Both the position numbers and the translations under genes were made by a program. Positions 26,312 through 34,818 of a stretch of 64,000 bases of DNA are shown here, in pieces (position 1 is the first letter of the stretch; every line of letters starts with the position of its first letter). Origin of the DNA: Terriglobia bacterium (GTDB lineage: Bacteria > Acidobacteriota > Terriglobia > Acidiferrales > UBA7541); the NCBI GenBank assembly GCA_020073585.1, contig JAIQEV010000004.1, positions 1 to 64,000 of the forward strand. The letters are read 5' to 3'. The notes under the pieces are model-generated. The model ran no database searches, was not told the origin of the DNA, and was given only the letters and a program-made list of their open reading frames with translations.

Positions 26312-26767
26312 ATGAGCACGAACTCGAACCTGCCGGTCTTCCGCGCGCCGAATGCTTTCGAGCGTTTTTTCAACCGCGCCTTCGGATTCCTGGTCGGGCT
26401 GGGGTTCGGCTTGGGCCACAATTACCTGCTCCAAGTCTCCGGCCGCAAAACCGGACGTGTCTACTCCACGCCCGTCAATCTCCTCGAATTCCGGGGGCAG
26501 CGCTTCCTGGTTGCGCCGCGCGGGCGCACACAATGGGTGCGCAACGCCGAATCCGCCGGCGAAGTCACCCTCAAAAGAGGACGAAACGCCCGGAAGTTCC
26601 GCCTCCGCCCGCTCCCGGACGCCGAGAAGCCGGAAATTCTGAAGGAATATCTGGATCGCTTCACGCCGACCGTGCAGCGCTACTTTCCCGTGCCCGCGGG
26701 TTCGTCCCCGCAGGCCTTCGCCGCCCTGGCCGCAAACTATCCCGTCTTCGAGCTGCTTCCCCTCTGA
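26312..26767 (+). CDS. Deazaflavin-dependent nitroreductase-family protein
   Basis: A 151-residue split-barrel protein of the nitroreductase/F420H2-dependent (Ddn-like, PF04075) family. Marks are the amphipathic N-terminus PNAFERFFNRAFGFL, LLQVSGRKTGRVYSTPVNLLEF, FLVAPRGRTQWVRNAESAG and the C-terminal NYPVFELLPL. Such proteins reduce quinones or nitro compounds with F420H2, sometimes at the membrane face. Whether this organism makes F420 cannot be told here, and many family members have untested cofactors. The start is the ATG at 26312. It is a single gene, with a decayed relative just upstream. Confidence 0.8.
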   Translation: MSTNSNLPVFRAPNAFERFFNRAFGFLVGLGFGLGHNYLLQVSGRKTGRVYSTPVNLLEFRGQRFLVAPRGRTQWVRNAESAGEVTLKRGRNARKFRLRPLPDAEKPEILKEYLDRFTPTVQRYFPVPAGSSPQAFAALAANYPVFELLPL

Positions 26768-26812
26768 CGCTCCGGCGCCTGGCCGCGGATTTTAGCCGCG
26801 TCAAGACACGAA

Positions 26813-26848
26813 CGGCGGGAGAGAACCCGTCTGGGTTCTCTCCCGCCG
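26813..26848. terminator. Strong hairpin between convergent genes
   Basis: A perfect 16-bp inverted repeat (26813-26828 with 26833-26848) and a four-base loop GTCT lie between the nitroreductase stop (26767) and the Oar-like receptor stop (26892). Neither side has a clear T-run, so it may be a bidirectional or non-canonical terminator. Confidence 0.6.
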
Positions 26849-26891
26849 CCGCACTGCTCCAGACTTTGCCCTTTCGCGTTTACGACACGGA

Positions 26892-29800
26892 TCAGAACGT
26901 GTAGCGCAACGCGAACTGGAACGCCCGCGGGCCGCCGGAACCGAAGAAGCCGCCGGCCGTGTTCCGCGCCTCGTTGAATCGCGCGGAGGTGATGTCGTTG
27001 TTGTAACCCGAGTAGTTGTTGTTGTTGGTTCCGCGGATGTTGGTGACGTTGAAGAGGTTGAAGACTTCGGTAATGAATTGCAGCTTCTGTTCCTTGAACA
27101 GGGTCCAGGTCTTGGTGCCCCGCAGGTCGAAGGAGTTGAAGCCGCTGCCAAACTTCAGGCTGGGGTTTACCGGGTTGAGCATGCCGCCAGAATGACAGGG
27201 AATCTGGTTCACGCCGCTGCACACCGGCAGGGCGTTCCACGCGGCGATGGCCGCGTTCAACTGCGTTCCGGTGGTAATTTCGCGCCCCAGGGCGTTGCGC
27301 GCCAGAATGGGCAGGCGCGTGCCGAGTGCGGGCACGAGCGAATCCATGGGCACGGAAGAGCTCATGGTCCAGATGGGGGAGAGGGTGATCTTCCAGGGCA
27401 CCTCGAAAACGCCGAAGAAGACCAGGCGGTGGCGTTCGTCGGTGGGCGCATAGCCCTTCTCCAGGCGCGTGTTGTTGCTGCGGAAGATGAGGTTGACGGC
27501 ATCCTCCGCGCCGTTGAAGGGAATCTGGTCGTCGTTGGAGAAGTTGAGGGTTTTCGAGAGGGTGTAGTTGACGTTGAAGCCCCAGCGGAAATTGGCACTG
27601 CCCGTGGGCCGCTTCTGCAGGCTGAGGAGCAATGCGTCATACCAGCTCTTGGCCGTGGACTCGATGTTGGTCACCTGGTCGGAACGGCCGGTGAGCGGGT
27701 CGGTGATGGTGCAGGGGTCGAATCCGTTGGTGCAGACGATATTCGGCGAGGTGCTGGTGGTGCTGCGCAACAGGCGGCCCCATATGAAGCGCTGCCCGAA
27801 GTTGTGAAGGCCGTCGGCGGAAATCAGCCAGTTCTTGGCAAACATCTGCTGCACGCCGAGGGTGAATTGCTGGACGTAGGGACGCTTGGCTTTCGGGTCG
27901 ATGTGGTTGACGCCGATGCCGAAGACCGCCGCGCCTCCGGAAAAGGGAGCGAGGAGGGTCGGCGTTCCGGTGTCAAACACAGGCTGTATCGTACCCGCTG
28001 CCGGCGTCGCGTTGCAGTCTATGACCCCGCCGCCGTAGAAGTTATGGCACGTCGAACCGCCAAAAGCGGCCAGGGGCAGGATGCGGCCGTTCAGCAGAAG
28101 CTCCAAGAGAGGCACTTCCGTGACGACGCGGTCATAATAGATGCCGTATCCGCCGCGGACCACCGTCTCCCCGTGCTTGAGGGGATCCCAGGCGAAGCCG
28201 ATGCGCGGGCCAAACTGCTTCAGGTCCTTCCCGCTATGGGTGCCCAGGATATTCTCGGCGAACTCGCAGGTATTGTCCGCGGTGGTGAGGGTCGGGCAGG
28301 GGCGCAGGTTGCTGGCGTCGCCCACGATATCGTCGAACTCCCAGCGGATACCCATGTTCACCGTGAAATTCGACCGCAGGCGCCAGTCATCCTGAACGTA
28401 GGTTCCAAAATAGGCGTTGGGGTAGAAGGGAACGCTCGGCGGACGCGAGGGAGCCGCACTCTTGAGCGCAACCGCGATGGGGATATCCCGATCGTCGACT
28501 ACGCCATCCTGATTGCGATCGCAGAGCAGGATGGGGATGGCCTGGGCCTGGCAGACGTCACCCCCGAAATTTCCGGTCAGGTAAATCGTACCGCTACCGA
28601 AGAGGTCGAAGAGCGCGTAGGTATTGAGGTGCTGCCATTCACCGCCGAAGCGCACGGTGTGATTGCCGAGCACCCAAGAGAGCGTGTCGCGGAGCTGGTA
28701 GCGGTTGAACTTCGTGCTCTGCGGGATGCGGAAGTTGGCGCCGTCCTGCAGGCTGGCGAAGCGCACCTCGTTGCCCGCGGCGAGTCCCGCGGGATTGGTG
28801 ATGGGATCATCGGGGCTGAAGGCCGGCATGTCGTTCAGGAAGTAGTCGGCGTGAAAGATCAGGCTGTTGATCACGCGCGGTGAAATCATGCGCGTCCAGT
28901 CGGCGAGCACGGAATTGAAGCGGTTCAACGAGCTTTGGCGGTTGGCGGCCGTGCCTTGCGGCTTGCGCAAGCTGCCGTTGGCAATCTCCAGCGAACGGTT
29001 GAAGGTGTAGCGCACCGCCAGGGTGTCCTTGTCCGTCAGCTTGAAGTCGGTGCGGGCGTTGAGCAGAAAATCGTGGAGGAAAGCGGGGGCCGAGGCGCTG
29101 ACAACGGCGTTGGACGTGAAATCACGCTGGCCCACGGAGACCGCGTGCGTCTGGTCGCGGTACTCGGAGGAGACGAACCACCAGGCGCGGTCCTTCTTGA
29201 GCGCCCCGCCGACGGATCCGCCGAATTGTTCGCGGGCGAAAGAGGGCGTGGGCTGGGTGCGGTCAAAGGTCGCGGGCAGGCCCTGCAGCGTCTTGTGGCG
29301 GAAGAAGAGGAAGGCCGAGCCGTGCAGGTTATTGGTTCCGGATTTGGTGACGATGTTGATGATGCTGGAGCCCGAACGGCCCACTTCCGCGGTGAACTTG
29401 TTCGTGGCGATCTGAAATTCCTGGACACTGTCCTCGGGCAGGTTGGCCAGCGTTCCGCCAACGACCTCGTCGTTGTTGTCCCCGCCGTCAATGGTCAGGT
29501 TGCCGCCACGGCCAAAGGCGCCGGCGGAGGAAACTTCCAGGGTATTGGTCTTGGTGGGATCAAAATTGGTCGCCGGGCGGTTGCCGGGAATCAGGAAGGC
29601 CAGCTCGAGGAAGTTGCGGCCATTGAGGGGGATGTTTTCGATGGTCTGGGATTCCACCAGGCCCTGCACTTCGGACTGGGTCACATCCACCTGCACTTCG
29701 CCTATTTGAACATTGACAACCTGGCCGACTTTAGCCAGGACCAGTTTCACGTCCAGCGTGGTGGCGCGGCCAACTTCCAAGCGGACATCCTTCGCTTCCG

Positions 29801-30059
29801 AGGTCGCAAAGGAGAGAGCCTCGAAGCGCAGGGTGTAGTCTCCGGGAGCCATGTTGGCAAAGGTGTAGAAGCCCTGCGCATCGGTGGTCGTGTCGCGCGA
29901 GACGCCTGTGCCTTGGTTGGTAATCGTGACCTTAGCGCTGGCGACCGATGCGCCCTGCGGATCCGTCACTGTTCCATTCAAGGTGGCCGTCGGGAGCTGT
30001 CCCATGGCGGCCAGCGAAAAGATCAGACACAATAAAAGGCCGATCATTGAACGAAGCAT
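26892..30059 (-). CDS. Oar-like TonB-dependent receptor (second copy)
   Basis: A 1055-residue outer-membrane receptor. The signal (GLLLCLIFSLAAMGQ) is followed by a carboxypeptidase-regulatory-like domain (TLNGTVTDPQGASVASAKVT). The plug segments include PLNGRNFLELAFLIPGNRP, SRSAGAFGRGGN-like LTIDGGDNNDE, and GRSGSSIINIVTKSGTNN. A long barrel ends in FQFALRYTF. The start is the ATG at 30059 because GGAGGGG lies eight bases upstream. The open frame to 30242 is not credible. Cys pairs are unusually frequent in barrel loops (for example PILLCDRNQDGVVDDRD, a calcium-loop-like segment). It is divergent from the glycosyltransferase gene. The ligand is unknown. Confidence 0.9.
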   Translation of the reverse strand: MLRSMIGLLLCLIFSLAAMGQLPTATLNGTVTDPQGASVASAKVTITNQGTGVSRDTTTDAQGFYTFANMAPGDYTLRFEALSFATSEAKDVRLEVGRATTLDVKLVLAKVGQVVNVQIGEVQVDVTQSEVQGLVESQTIENIPLNGRNFLELAFLIPGNRPATNFDPTKTNTLEVSSAGAFGRGGNLTIDGGDNNDEVVGGTLANLPEDSVQEFQIATNKFTAEVGRSGSSIINIVTKSGTNNLHGSAFLFFRHKTLQGLPATFDRTQPTPSFAREQFGGSVGGALKKDRAWWFVSSEYRDQTHAVSVGQRDFTSNAVVSASAPAFLHDFLLNARTDFKLTDKDTLAVRYTFNRSLEIANGSLRKPQGTAANRQSSLNRFNSVLADWTRMISPRVINSLIFHADYFLNDMPAFSPDDPITNPAGLAAGNEVRFASLQDGANFRIPQSTKFNRYQLRDTLSWVLGNHTVRFGGEWQHLNTYALFDLFGSGTIYLTGNFGGDVCQAQAIPILLCDRNQDGVVDDRDIPIAVALKSAAPSRPPSVPFYPNAYFGTYVQDDWRLRSNFTVNMGIRWEFDDIVGDASNLRPCPTLTTADNTCEFAENILGTHSGKDLKQFGPRIGFAWDPLKHGETVVRGGYGIYYDRVVTEVPLLELLLNGRILPLAAFGGSTCHNFYGGGVIDCNATPAAGTIQPVFDTGTPTLLAPFSGGAAVFGIGVNHIDPKAKRPYVQQFTLGVQQMFAKNWLISADGLHNFGQRFIWGRLLRSTTSTSPNIVCTNGFDPCTITDPLTGRSDQVTNIESTAKSWYDALLLSLQKRPTGSANFRWGFNVNYTLSKTLNFSNDDQIPFNGAEDAVNLIFRSNNTRLEKGYAPTDERHRLVFFGVFEVPWKITLSPIWTMSSSVPMDSLVPALGTRLPILARNALGREITTGTQLNAAIAAWNALPVCSGVNQIPCHSGGMLNPVNPSLKFGSGFNSFDLRGTKTWTLFKEQKLQFITEVFNLFNVTNIRGTNNNNYSGYNNDITSARFNEARNTAGGFFGSGGPRAFQFALRYTF

Positions 30060-30366
30060 GATTACCCCTCCATTCCTGAGTTTGAACTCGTAATGGTCAG
30101 TGGACTTCCGTTCGTGCGTTGTGGTCCGGTCGAGACTGCGGTAAACGAGACGGAGAGGTCCCCTGCCCCCCATGTGCAATAAATTGGGCGGAGAATAACA
30201 CAGCCAATTGCCGATTACGACGAATTTTTCGGGATGGGTCAAAGCTTTTTAATTTCAGGCCGCAGACGGAGCCAGCGGCGTTGCTACGCAGGGTACACAT
30301 TCCGCGGCCAGGCTTGCGGCAAATCCGGCGCTCAGCCATGATCGTTTTTGAGGCCTCCCAAAACGC
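30060..30366. other. Divergent intergenic region, Oar-like receptor / TMTC-like gene
   Basis: This 307-base spacer should contain the receptor promoter (minus) and the TMTC-like promoter (plus). On the minus strand TTGACC, a 17-base spacer and CGTAAT occur near 30240-30212, a moderate -35/-10 match. No small gene is supported. Confidence 0.3.
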
Positions 30367-32241
30367 ATGCCAGGCTCGAAGAGATTTGCGGCCCGCCCGG
30401 CGCTGTCCGCCCCGGCCCTTCACGCTGACCGCCGCCTGGTCTTTTTCCTGGCGCTCTTGCTGGCCGCGGGAACAGCGGTGCTCTACGCTCCTGCCGTTCA
30501 CAATGGTTTTGTCAATTACGACGATCCCGATTACGTGACCGGGAATGCCCACGTTCTGCAGGGCGTCACCTGGACGAACGTTGTGTGGGCGTTCGGCACG
30601 AACAATCCGGCGGCAAACTGGCATCCGCTCACCTGGATTTCACACATGCTGGATGTGCAGTGGTACGGAACCCGCCCCGCCGGGCATCACCTCACCAATG
30701 TCCTGTGGCACACGCTGAACGTCACGATTCTGTTTTTCTTTCTGAACCGGATCACGGGCCGCGCCCTGCGCAGCGCCGCCGTGGCCGCTCTTTTCGCACT
30801 GCACCCCCTCAATGTGGAGTCGGTCGCGTGGGTCGCGGAGCGCAAGGCCGTACTCTGCGTCTTCTTCCTGCTGCTCGCGCTGTGCGCGTACGGCTGGTAC
30901 GCGCGCCGGCCGGGCTTGGGGCGTTATCTTTGCGTGCTGTTGTTTTTTGCCTTGGGGCTGATGGCCAAGATCATGGTCATCGCCCTGCCCTTCGCCTTGC
31001 TGCTGCTGGATTACTGGCCCTTGCGAAGGTTTCCGGAGGCCGGCCAGCCGGGGGAACGGCGTCCCTTCTTCTCCGCTTTTCTCTCCTTGGTGGCCGAAAA
31101 GATTCCGCTCTTCCTGCTGGCCGCGGCCGGCGGCGGGATGACGCTTTACATGCATCGCAAGGAAGGCGCGTTGACCGGGCTGATGCCGCTCAGTTGGCGC
31201 TTGCAGAACGTCGTCTATTCCTATGTGGCGTACCTCGGCAAGCTGATCTGGCCCTCCCGTTTGGCGGTCTTCTATCCCCACCCGGAAAACTCGCTGGCTT
31301 GGTGGAAGGTGCTCGGCGCCGCCCTGGTGCTTGCGGCCATCAGCGGGCTCGTCTGGCGCTTCCGGGAAAGAGGCTACCTGCTGGTGGGCTGGCTGTGGTA
31401 TCTCGGAACGCTGTTTCCGATGATCGGCGTGGTGCAATCCGGACGGCAGGGAATGGCCGACCGCTACACCTACATTCCCGCGCTGGGGTTGTTTCTCGCG
31501 GCGGTCTGGCTTCTGGGAGATTGGGCCGCGGGTCTGCAAGGAAAGCAAGGACTGGTGACCGCGTCCCTGGCGCTCCTGCTGGTCCCTTACGCCGGCGTGA
31601 TGCGAGCCCAGATCGGCTATTGGCGCGACAGCTACACGCTCTTCAGCCACGCGCTCGAGGTAACCACGAACAACGGCATTGCGGAAAACAATCTGGGCAC
31701 GGCTCTGGTGGAAATAGGTCAGCCGGAGCACGCGGCGGCGCACTTCGAAGCGGCTATCCGGCTCATCCCGGAGCTCCCCTCCGCGCATTACAATCTCGCT
31801 GTGCTGCGGCAAAGGCAACGGCGCCTGGAAGAGGCCGCCCGCGAGTATCGCCTGGTTCTCTCCCTCCCTTGCGACTCCCAGCAGGCCGCGCAGGCGCACA
31901 ACAATCTCGGCATCCTGTATATGGAGTCGAAAAATTCCGCGGCGGCCCTGACGGAGTTGAACGCCGCCATCGCTCTCAATCCCGGCGAACAGAACAGCTA
32001 TATGGGACGCGGGATGCTCGAACTGGAAGCTGGGAAGTTCGATGCCGCGCTGACCGATTTCTCGCGCGCGGCGGAGATCGCTCCTTCCCCGGCGGCGTAC
32101 TTCTGGTTGGGGCGCGCGCTGGAAAACAAAGGGGAGTACCAGCGCGCCGCCGGGGCTTATGCCGCGGCCTTGCGGCTGGCTCCGGGAATGGTGGACGCGC
32201 GCGCCCGCCTGGAGGCCCTGCGCGCCAAGGCCGGGGAGTGA
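30367..32241 (+). CDS. Multipass GT-C-like protein with TPR domain (TMTC-like)
   Basis: A 624-residue protein with about ten membrane helices in residues 25-415, followed by five TPR units (about 430-615, for example NNGIAENNLGTALVEIGQ, AQAHNNLGILYMESKN, PAAYFWLGRALENKGE). The first luminal/periplasmic loop holds the acidic motif NYDDPDYVTGN and NWHPLTWISHMLD, typical of TMTC/PMT-type GT-C transferases. It probably transfers a lipid-linked sugar to protein on the periplasmic face. The donor and acceptor are unknown. The ATG at 30367 has no strong ribosome-binding site. The next gene, a methyltransferase-glycosyltransferase fusion, follows after about 100 bases, suggesting a small glycan-modification unit. 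Confidence 0.8.
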   Translation: MPGSKRFAARPALSAPALHADRRLVFFLALLLAAGTAVLYAPAVHNGFVNYDDPDYVTGNAHVLQGVTWTNVVWAFGTNNPAANWHPLTWISHMLDVQWYGTRPAGHHLTNVLWHTLNVTILFFFLNRITGRALRSAAVAALFALHPLNVESVAWVAERKAVLCVFFLLLALCAYGWYARRPGLGRYLCVLLFFALGLMAKIMVIALPFALLLLDYWPLRRFPEAGQPGERRPFFSAFLSLVAEKIPLFLLAAAGGGMTLYMHRKEGALTGLMPLSWRLQNVVYSYVAYLGKLIWPSRLAVFYPHPENSLAWWKVLGAALVLAAISGLVWRFRERGYLLVGWLWYLGTLFPMIGVVQSGRQGMADRYTYIPALGLFLAAVWLLGDWAAGLQGKQGLVTASLALLLVPYAGVMRAQIGYWRDSYTLFSHALEVTTNNGIAENNLGTALVEIGQPEHAAAHFEAAIRLIPELPSAHYNLAVLRQRQRRLEEAAREYRLVLSLPCDSQQAAQAHNNLGILYMESKNSAAALTELNAAIALNPGEQNSYMGRGMLELEAGKFDAALTDFSRAAEIAPSPAAYFWLGRALENKGEYQRAAGAYAAALRLAPGMVDARARLEALRAKAGE

Positions 32242-32341
32242 TGGCCATGAGTAGTCGGGCGCACAGGGCGCGGCCCTGCCCACGACAGCATGCGGGATGG
32301 CCATGCTACTATCTCGGAATGCCAGCCGGAAAAAAATCACG

Positions 32342-33808
32342 ATGAACGCCGCGCCGCCGGAGGTCCGCGCGCCGAAGAACTGGGGCCCGGAGGCTCTGGA
32401 CACGGTCCGCCAAGCGCGCCGCGAACATCAGGATGCCATCGCCGGGCGCCGGGACGAATGGATTCGCGCCAACCGCTACTTCTATGACGGGCTCAAGCGC
32501 GTGCTGCGATTCATCGTAGAGCCGGGGCAACGCGTCCTCGAGGTGCGCTGCCAGACCGGCCACCTGCTTGCTTCCCTGCGGCCCGCGTACGGCGTCGGCG
32601 TGGAGATCGGCAACGCCATGGTGCAATGCGCGCGCCAGCAGCACCCCGGCCTGCACTTTGTGCAGAGCGATCCGGAAGCCCTGGAGTTGAACGAAACCTT
32701 CGACCACATTCTTTTCAGCCATATTTTCGATACTGTCGACATTCTTCGCGCCTTCGAACGCATCCGCAAGCACTGCACTCCCGATACCCAACTGGTGGTC
32801 ATCAACTACAATCACTTGTGGCAGCCCATTCTCGATTTAGCCAGCAAACTGGGGTTGCGCTCGCGGTTCGTCGAGCCGAACTGGGTCAGCGAGAACGACG
32901 TCCACGGGTTCCTCAAGCTTGCGGGCTTCCGCCTGGTGCGCAAACACCGCCTGCTCTTGCTTCCGAAATGGATTCCGGTTTTTTCCTGGGTGATGAACGG
33001 GTTGCTGGCCCGTTTGCCTGGTTTGCGCCGCCTCTGCCTGATGCAGGTTCTGGTGGCCCGGCCCCTCGCGAAGCCCCAGCGCGAAGAGGACGTGAGCGTT
33101 TCGGTGATCATCCCCTGCCGCAACGAAGTGGGCAACGTCCAGGAGGCTGTGAAACGCATGCCCGCGATGGGCAAACACACCGAGATCCTCTTCTGCGACG
33201 ACAAATCCACCGACGGTACGGCGCAGGAGGTCCGGCGCATGCAGGCGCTCTACCCCGGCAAGGACATTCGTTTGGTGGAAGGGCCGGGCATCTGCAAAGC
33301 GGAGAACGTGTGGACCGGCTTCCGGGCCGCGCGCGGCGACGTCCTGATGATCCTGGACGCCGACCTGACCGTCATGCCCGAAGAATTGCCGATGTTTCTC
33401 CGCGCCCTGCTCGCTTCCCCGGGCAACTTCGCCAACGGCAGCCGCCTGGTCTACCCCATGCCCTCCCAGGCCATGAAATTCACGAACATGATCGGCAACA
33501 AATTCTTCGGGCTGGTCTTTTCGTTTCTCCTGGACCAGCGCATCAAGGACACCCTTTGCGGCACCAAGGTCCTCTGGCGCAAGGACTGGCTGCGCATGGA
33601 GCCCCATCTGGGAAGCTGGGGCATCAAGGATCTGTGGGGCGACTATGAGTTGCTGTTCGGGGCCAGCAAGCTGCACCTGGAGATTGTCGAGGTCCCCGTG
33701 CACTATCAGGAACGCATTCATGGCGTCACCAAGATGACCAGAGTTTTTTCCAATGGCCTGCGCATGCTGCGGATCTGTGCGCATGCGTGGTACCGCCTCG
33801 GTGGGTAG
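32342..33808 (+). CDS. SAM methyltransferase - GT2 glycosyltransferase fusion
   Basis: A 488-residue two-domain protein. Residues about 45-210 form a class I SAM-dependent methyltransferase (QRVLEVRCQTGHLLASL, with Arg-Cys where many have GCG/GTG, GVGVEIGNAMVQCA, FDHILFSHIFD). Residues about 255-488 are a GT-A family 2 glycosyltransferase (VSVSVIIPCRNEVGNVQEA, ILFCDDKSTDGT, the DXD-like MILDADLTVMP, and the C-terminal motif LHLEIVEVPVHYQER). GT2 members of this type make dolichyl/polyprenyl-phosphate sugars or glycan precursors. Such a product could feed the adjacent GT-C protein, which is inference. I chose the ATG at 32342; an in-frame ATG at 32297 is an alternative. Confidence 0.82.
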   Translation: MNAAPPEVRAPKNWGPEALDTVRQARREHQDAIAGRRDEWIRANRYFYDGLKRVLRFIVEPGQRVLEVRCQTGHLLASLRPAYGVGVEIGNAMVQCARQQHPGLHFVQSDPEALELNETFDHILFSHIFDTVDILRAFERIRKHCTPDTQLVVINYNHLWQPILDLASKLGLRSRFVEPNWVSENDVHGFLKLAGFRLVRKHRLLLLPKWIPVFSWVMNGLLARLPGLRRLCLMQVLVARPLAKPQREEDVSVSVIIPCRNEVGNVQEAVKRMPAMGKHTEILFCDDKSTDGTAQEVRRMQALYPGKDIRLVEGPGICKAENVWTGFRAARGDVLMILDADLTVMPEELPMFLRALLASPGNFANGSRLVYPMPSQAMKFTNMIGNKFFGLVFSFLLDQRIKDTLCGTKVLWRKDWLRMEPHLGSWGIKDLWGDYELLFGASKLHLEIVEVPVHYQERIHGVTKMTRVFSNGLRMLRICAHAWYRLGG

Positions 33809-34071
33809 TCTTTTTCCCCGGAGCGCTTCCCGCCATTTTCTGCGCCTGCTCTTCTCTTCTGCCATACGGCCTCCTGGGATGTCGGAGGCCCAAAATCATC
33901 CCTAACCTGCCAGTCCGGTTTTAGGGGAATGCATGATAGATGGCTTAAAAGCAGATAATTCAGGTTAAGCCAGTCGGTATTTGCGTCAAAACCCTCAGCT
34001 TAGTGAAATTTCACACACCAAGATAGTTTATTCGGCTCCGCAGCGTCAGCAGGCAGCGAATCGTCCGACCA
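33809..34071. promoter_or_regulatory. A+T-rich intergenic region with inverted repeats before the Rrf2 operon
   Basis: This spacer holds a 7-bp hairpin GGCCTCC/GGAGGCC (33868-33874 with 33884-33890, possible terminator without T-run). It also holds an imperfect CCCTAACC/GGTTTTAGGG stem (33900-33926) and a perfect inverted repeat TGGCTTAA...TTAAGCCA (33941-33948 and 33965-33972). A third TGGCTTAA lies at 34172-34179, directly before the Rrf2 start. The last set is a plausible operator for autoregulation. Confidence 0.45.
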
Positions 34072-34099
34072 TTGTAACCGCTTGAACGTTAAGTATTTA
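34072..34099 (+). promoter_or_regulatory. Candidate promoter of the Rrf2/CuA/NrfD operon
   Basis: TTGTAA (34072-34077) and TATTTA (34094-34099) are separated by 16 bases. A partial dyad CTTGAACGTTAAG (34081-34093) lies between them and could bind a repressor. The area is clearly A+T-rich. Confidence 0.35.
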
Positions 34100-34181
34100 T
34101 ATATAGACGATGGCGCAGCGCGAGAGATGGTGTTCCATTTGCATTATGAAATCCACAGTAGATACCCAGAATGGCTTAAAA

Positions 34182-34658
34182 ATGTCCCTGCAAGTTCTCT
34201 CAAGGACAGTGAGGCACGCGATTAAAATACTGACTTTTCTTGCGATTTCGGTCGGACACCCGGTGCCGGCTTCCCGAGTGGCGCAGTGCGCTCAAGTCCC
34301 CTGCTCCCAGGCTGCGAAAATTCTGCACTATCTAACCTTGCGGGGGTTAGTGCGCTCACGCCGCGGTTCGAGCGGAGGCTATCTGCTTCGGGAGGGTGCG
34401 GAGCAGACCACCTTTGAGCAGGTGATGCAGCTTTTCACGCCACCAGTCTCTGATGAGGAAGACTATCAACCCACCGGCCCTCTCCGGGAGATGTGGCTGG
34501 AGACCACCCGGCACTACCAGCAGGCCTGGGGGCACCTCACCATCGCGGAACTTGCCACACGCGCCGCAAGCGGGAGCGAATGCCCGTTCGAAGCGAGCGG
34601 GGCCGAATCGGAACCGGATTCGGCCGACTCGGATACAGGCAAGAGAGAACCACTGTGA
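34182..34658 (+). CDS. Rrf2-family transcriptional regulator
   Basis: A 158-residue winged-helix regulator with the classic Rrf2 N-terminus: SLQVLSRTVRHAIKILTFLA, then the recognition region QAAKILHYLTLRGLVRSRRG and SSGGYLL. The domain ends with LTIAELAT. The three-cysteine loop that binds an Fe-S cluster in IscR, NsrR and RsrR is not present. The only Cys residues are two in the HTH region (CAQVPC) and one near the C-terminus, so redox or NO sensing by a canonical cluster is doubtful. The start at 34182 fits the family; ATGs at 34110 and 34146 are in frame. The stop overlaps the next start (GTGA). It probably controls this respiratory operon. Confidence 0.8.
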   Translation: MSLQVLSRTVRHAIKILTFLAISVGHPVPASRVAQCAQVPCSQAAKILHYLTLRGLVRSRRGSSGGYLLREGAEQTTFEQVMQLFTPPVSDEEDYQPTGPLREMWLETTRHYQQAWGHLTIAELATRAASGSECPFEASGAESEPDSADSDTGKREPL

Positions 34659-34792
34659 AGAAGTCTCTCCCAGCACGCGTTGTTGCGGCCCTCCTTGCGG
34701 CCGCGGAGTGCGCCGGCCGGCAGCGCATGAGCGGGCGCGCCAATCGGACGGACGAAAAGGCGGACGCCATCCTGAAGTACATGACGCACTGA
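34655..34792 (+). CDS. Tiny secreted peptide between rrf2 and the CuA gene
   Basis: A 45-residue frame starting at a GTG that overlaps the Rrf2 stop. It has a short basic N-terminus and a hydrophobic Ala-rich stretch (ARVVAALLAAAEC) like a signal peptide or lipoprotein signal, then a charged tail ending ADAILKYMTH. It fits the gap before the CuA gene's own GGAGGTGAGG site. It may be a real small periplasmic factor or the stub of a lost cytochrome, as DAILKYM-type endings occur in c-type cytochromes. I do not recognise it. Confidence 0.4.
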   Translation: MKKSLPARVVAALLAAAECAGRQRMSGRANRTDEKADAILKYMTH

Positions 34793-34818
34793 AGAAATTC
34801 TTTTTTGGAGGTGAGGCA

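Noticed and set aside
34182-34658. NsrR-type NO sensor
   Set aside because: Rrf2 fold is clear but the three cluster cysteines of NsrR/IscR are not at the expected positions.
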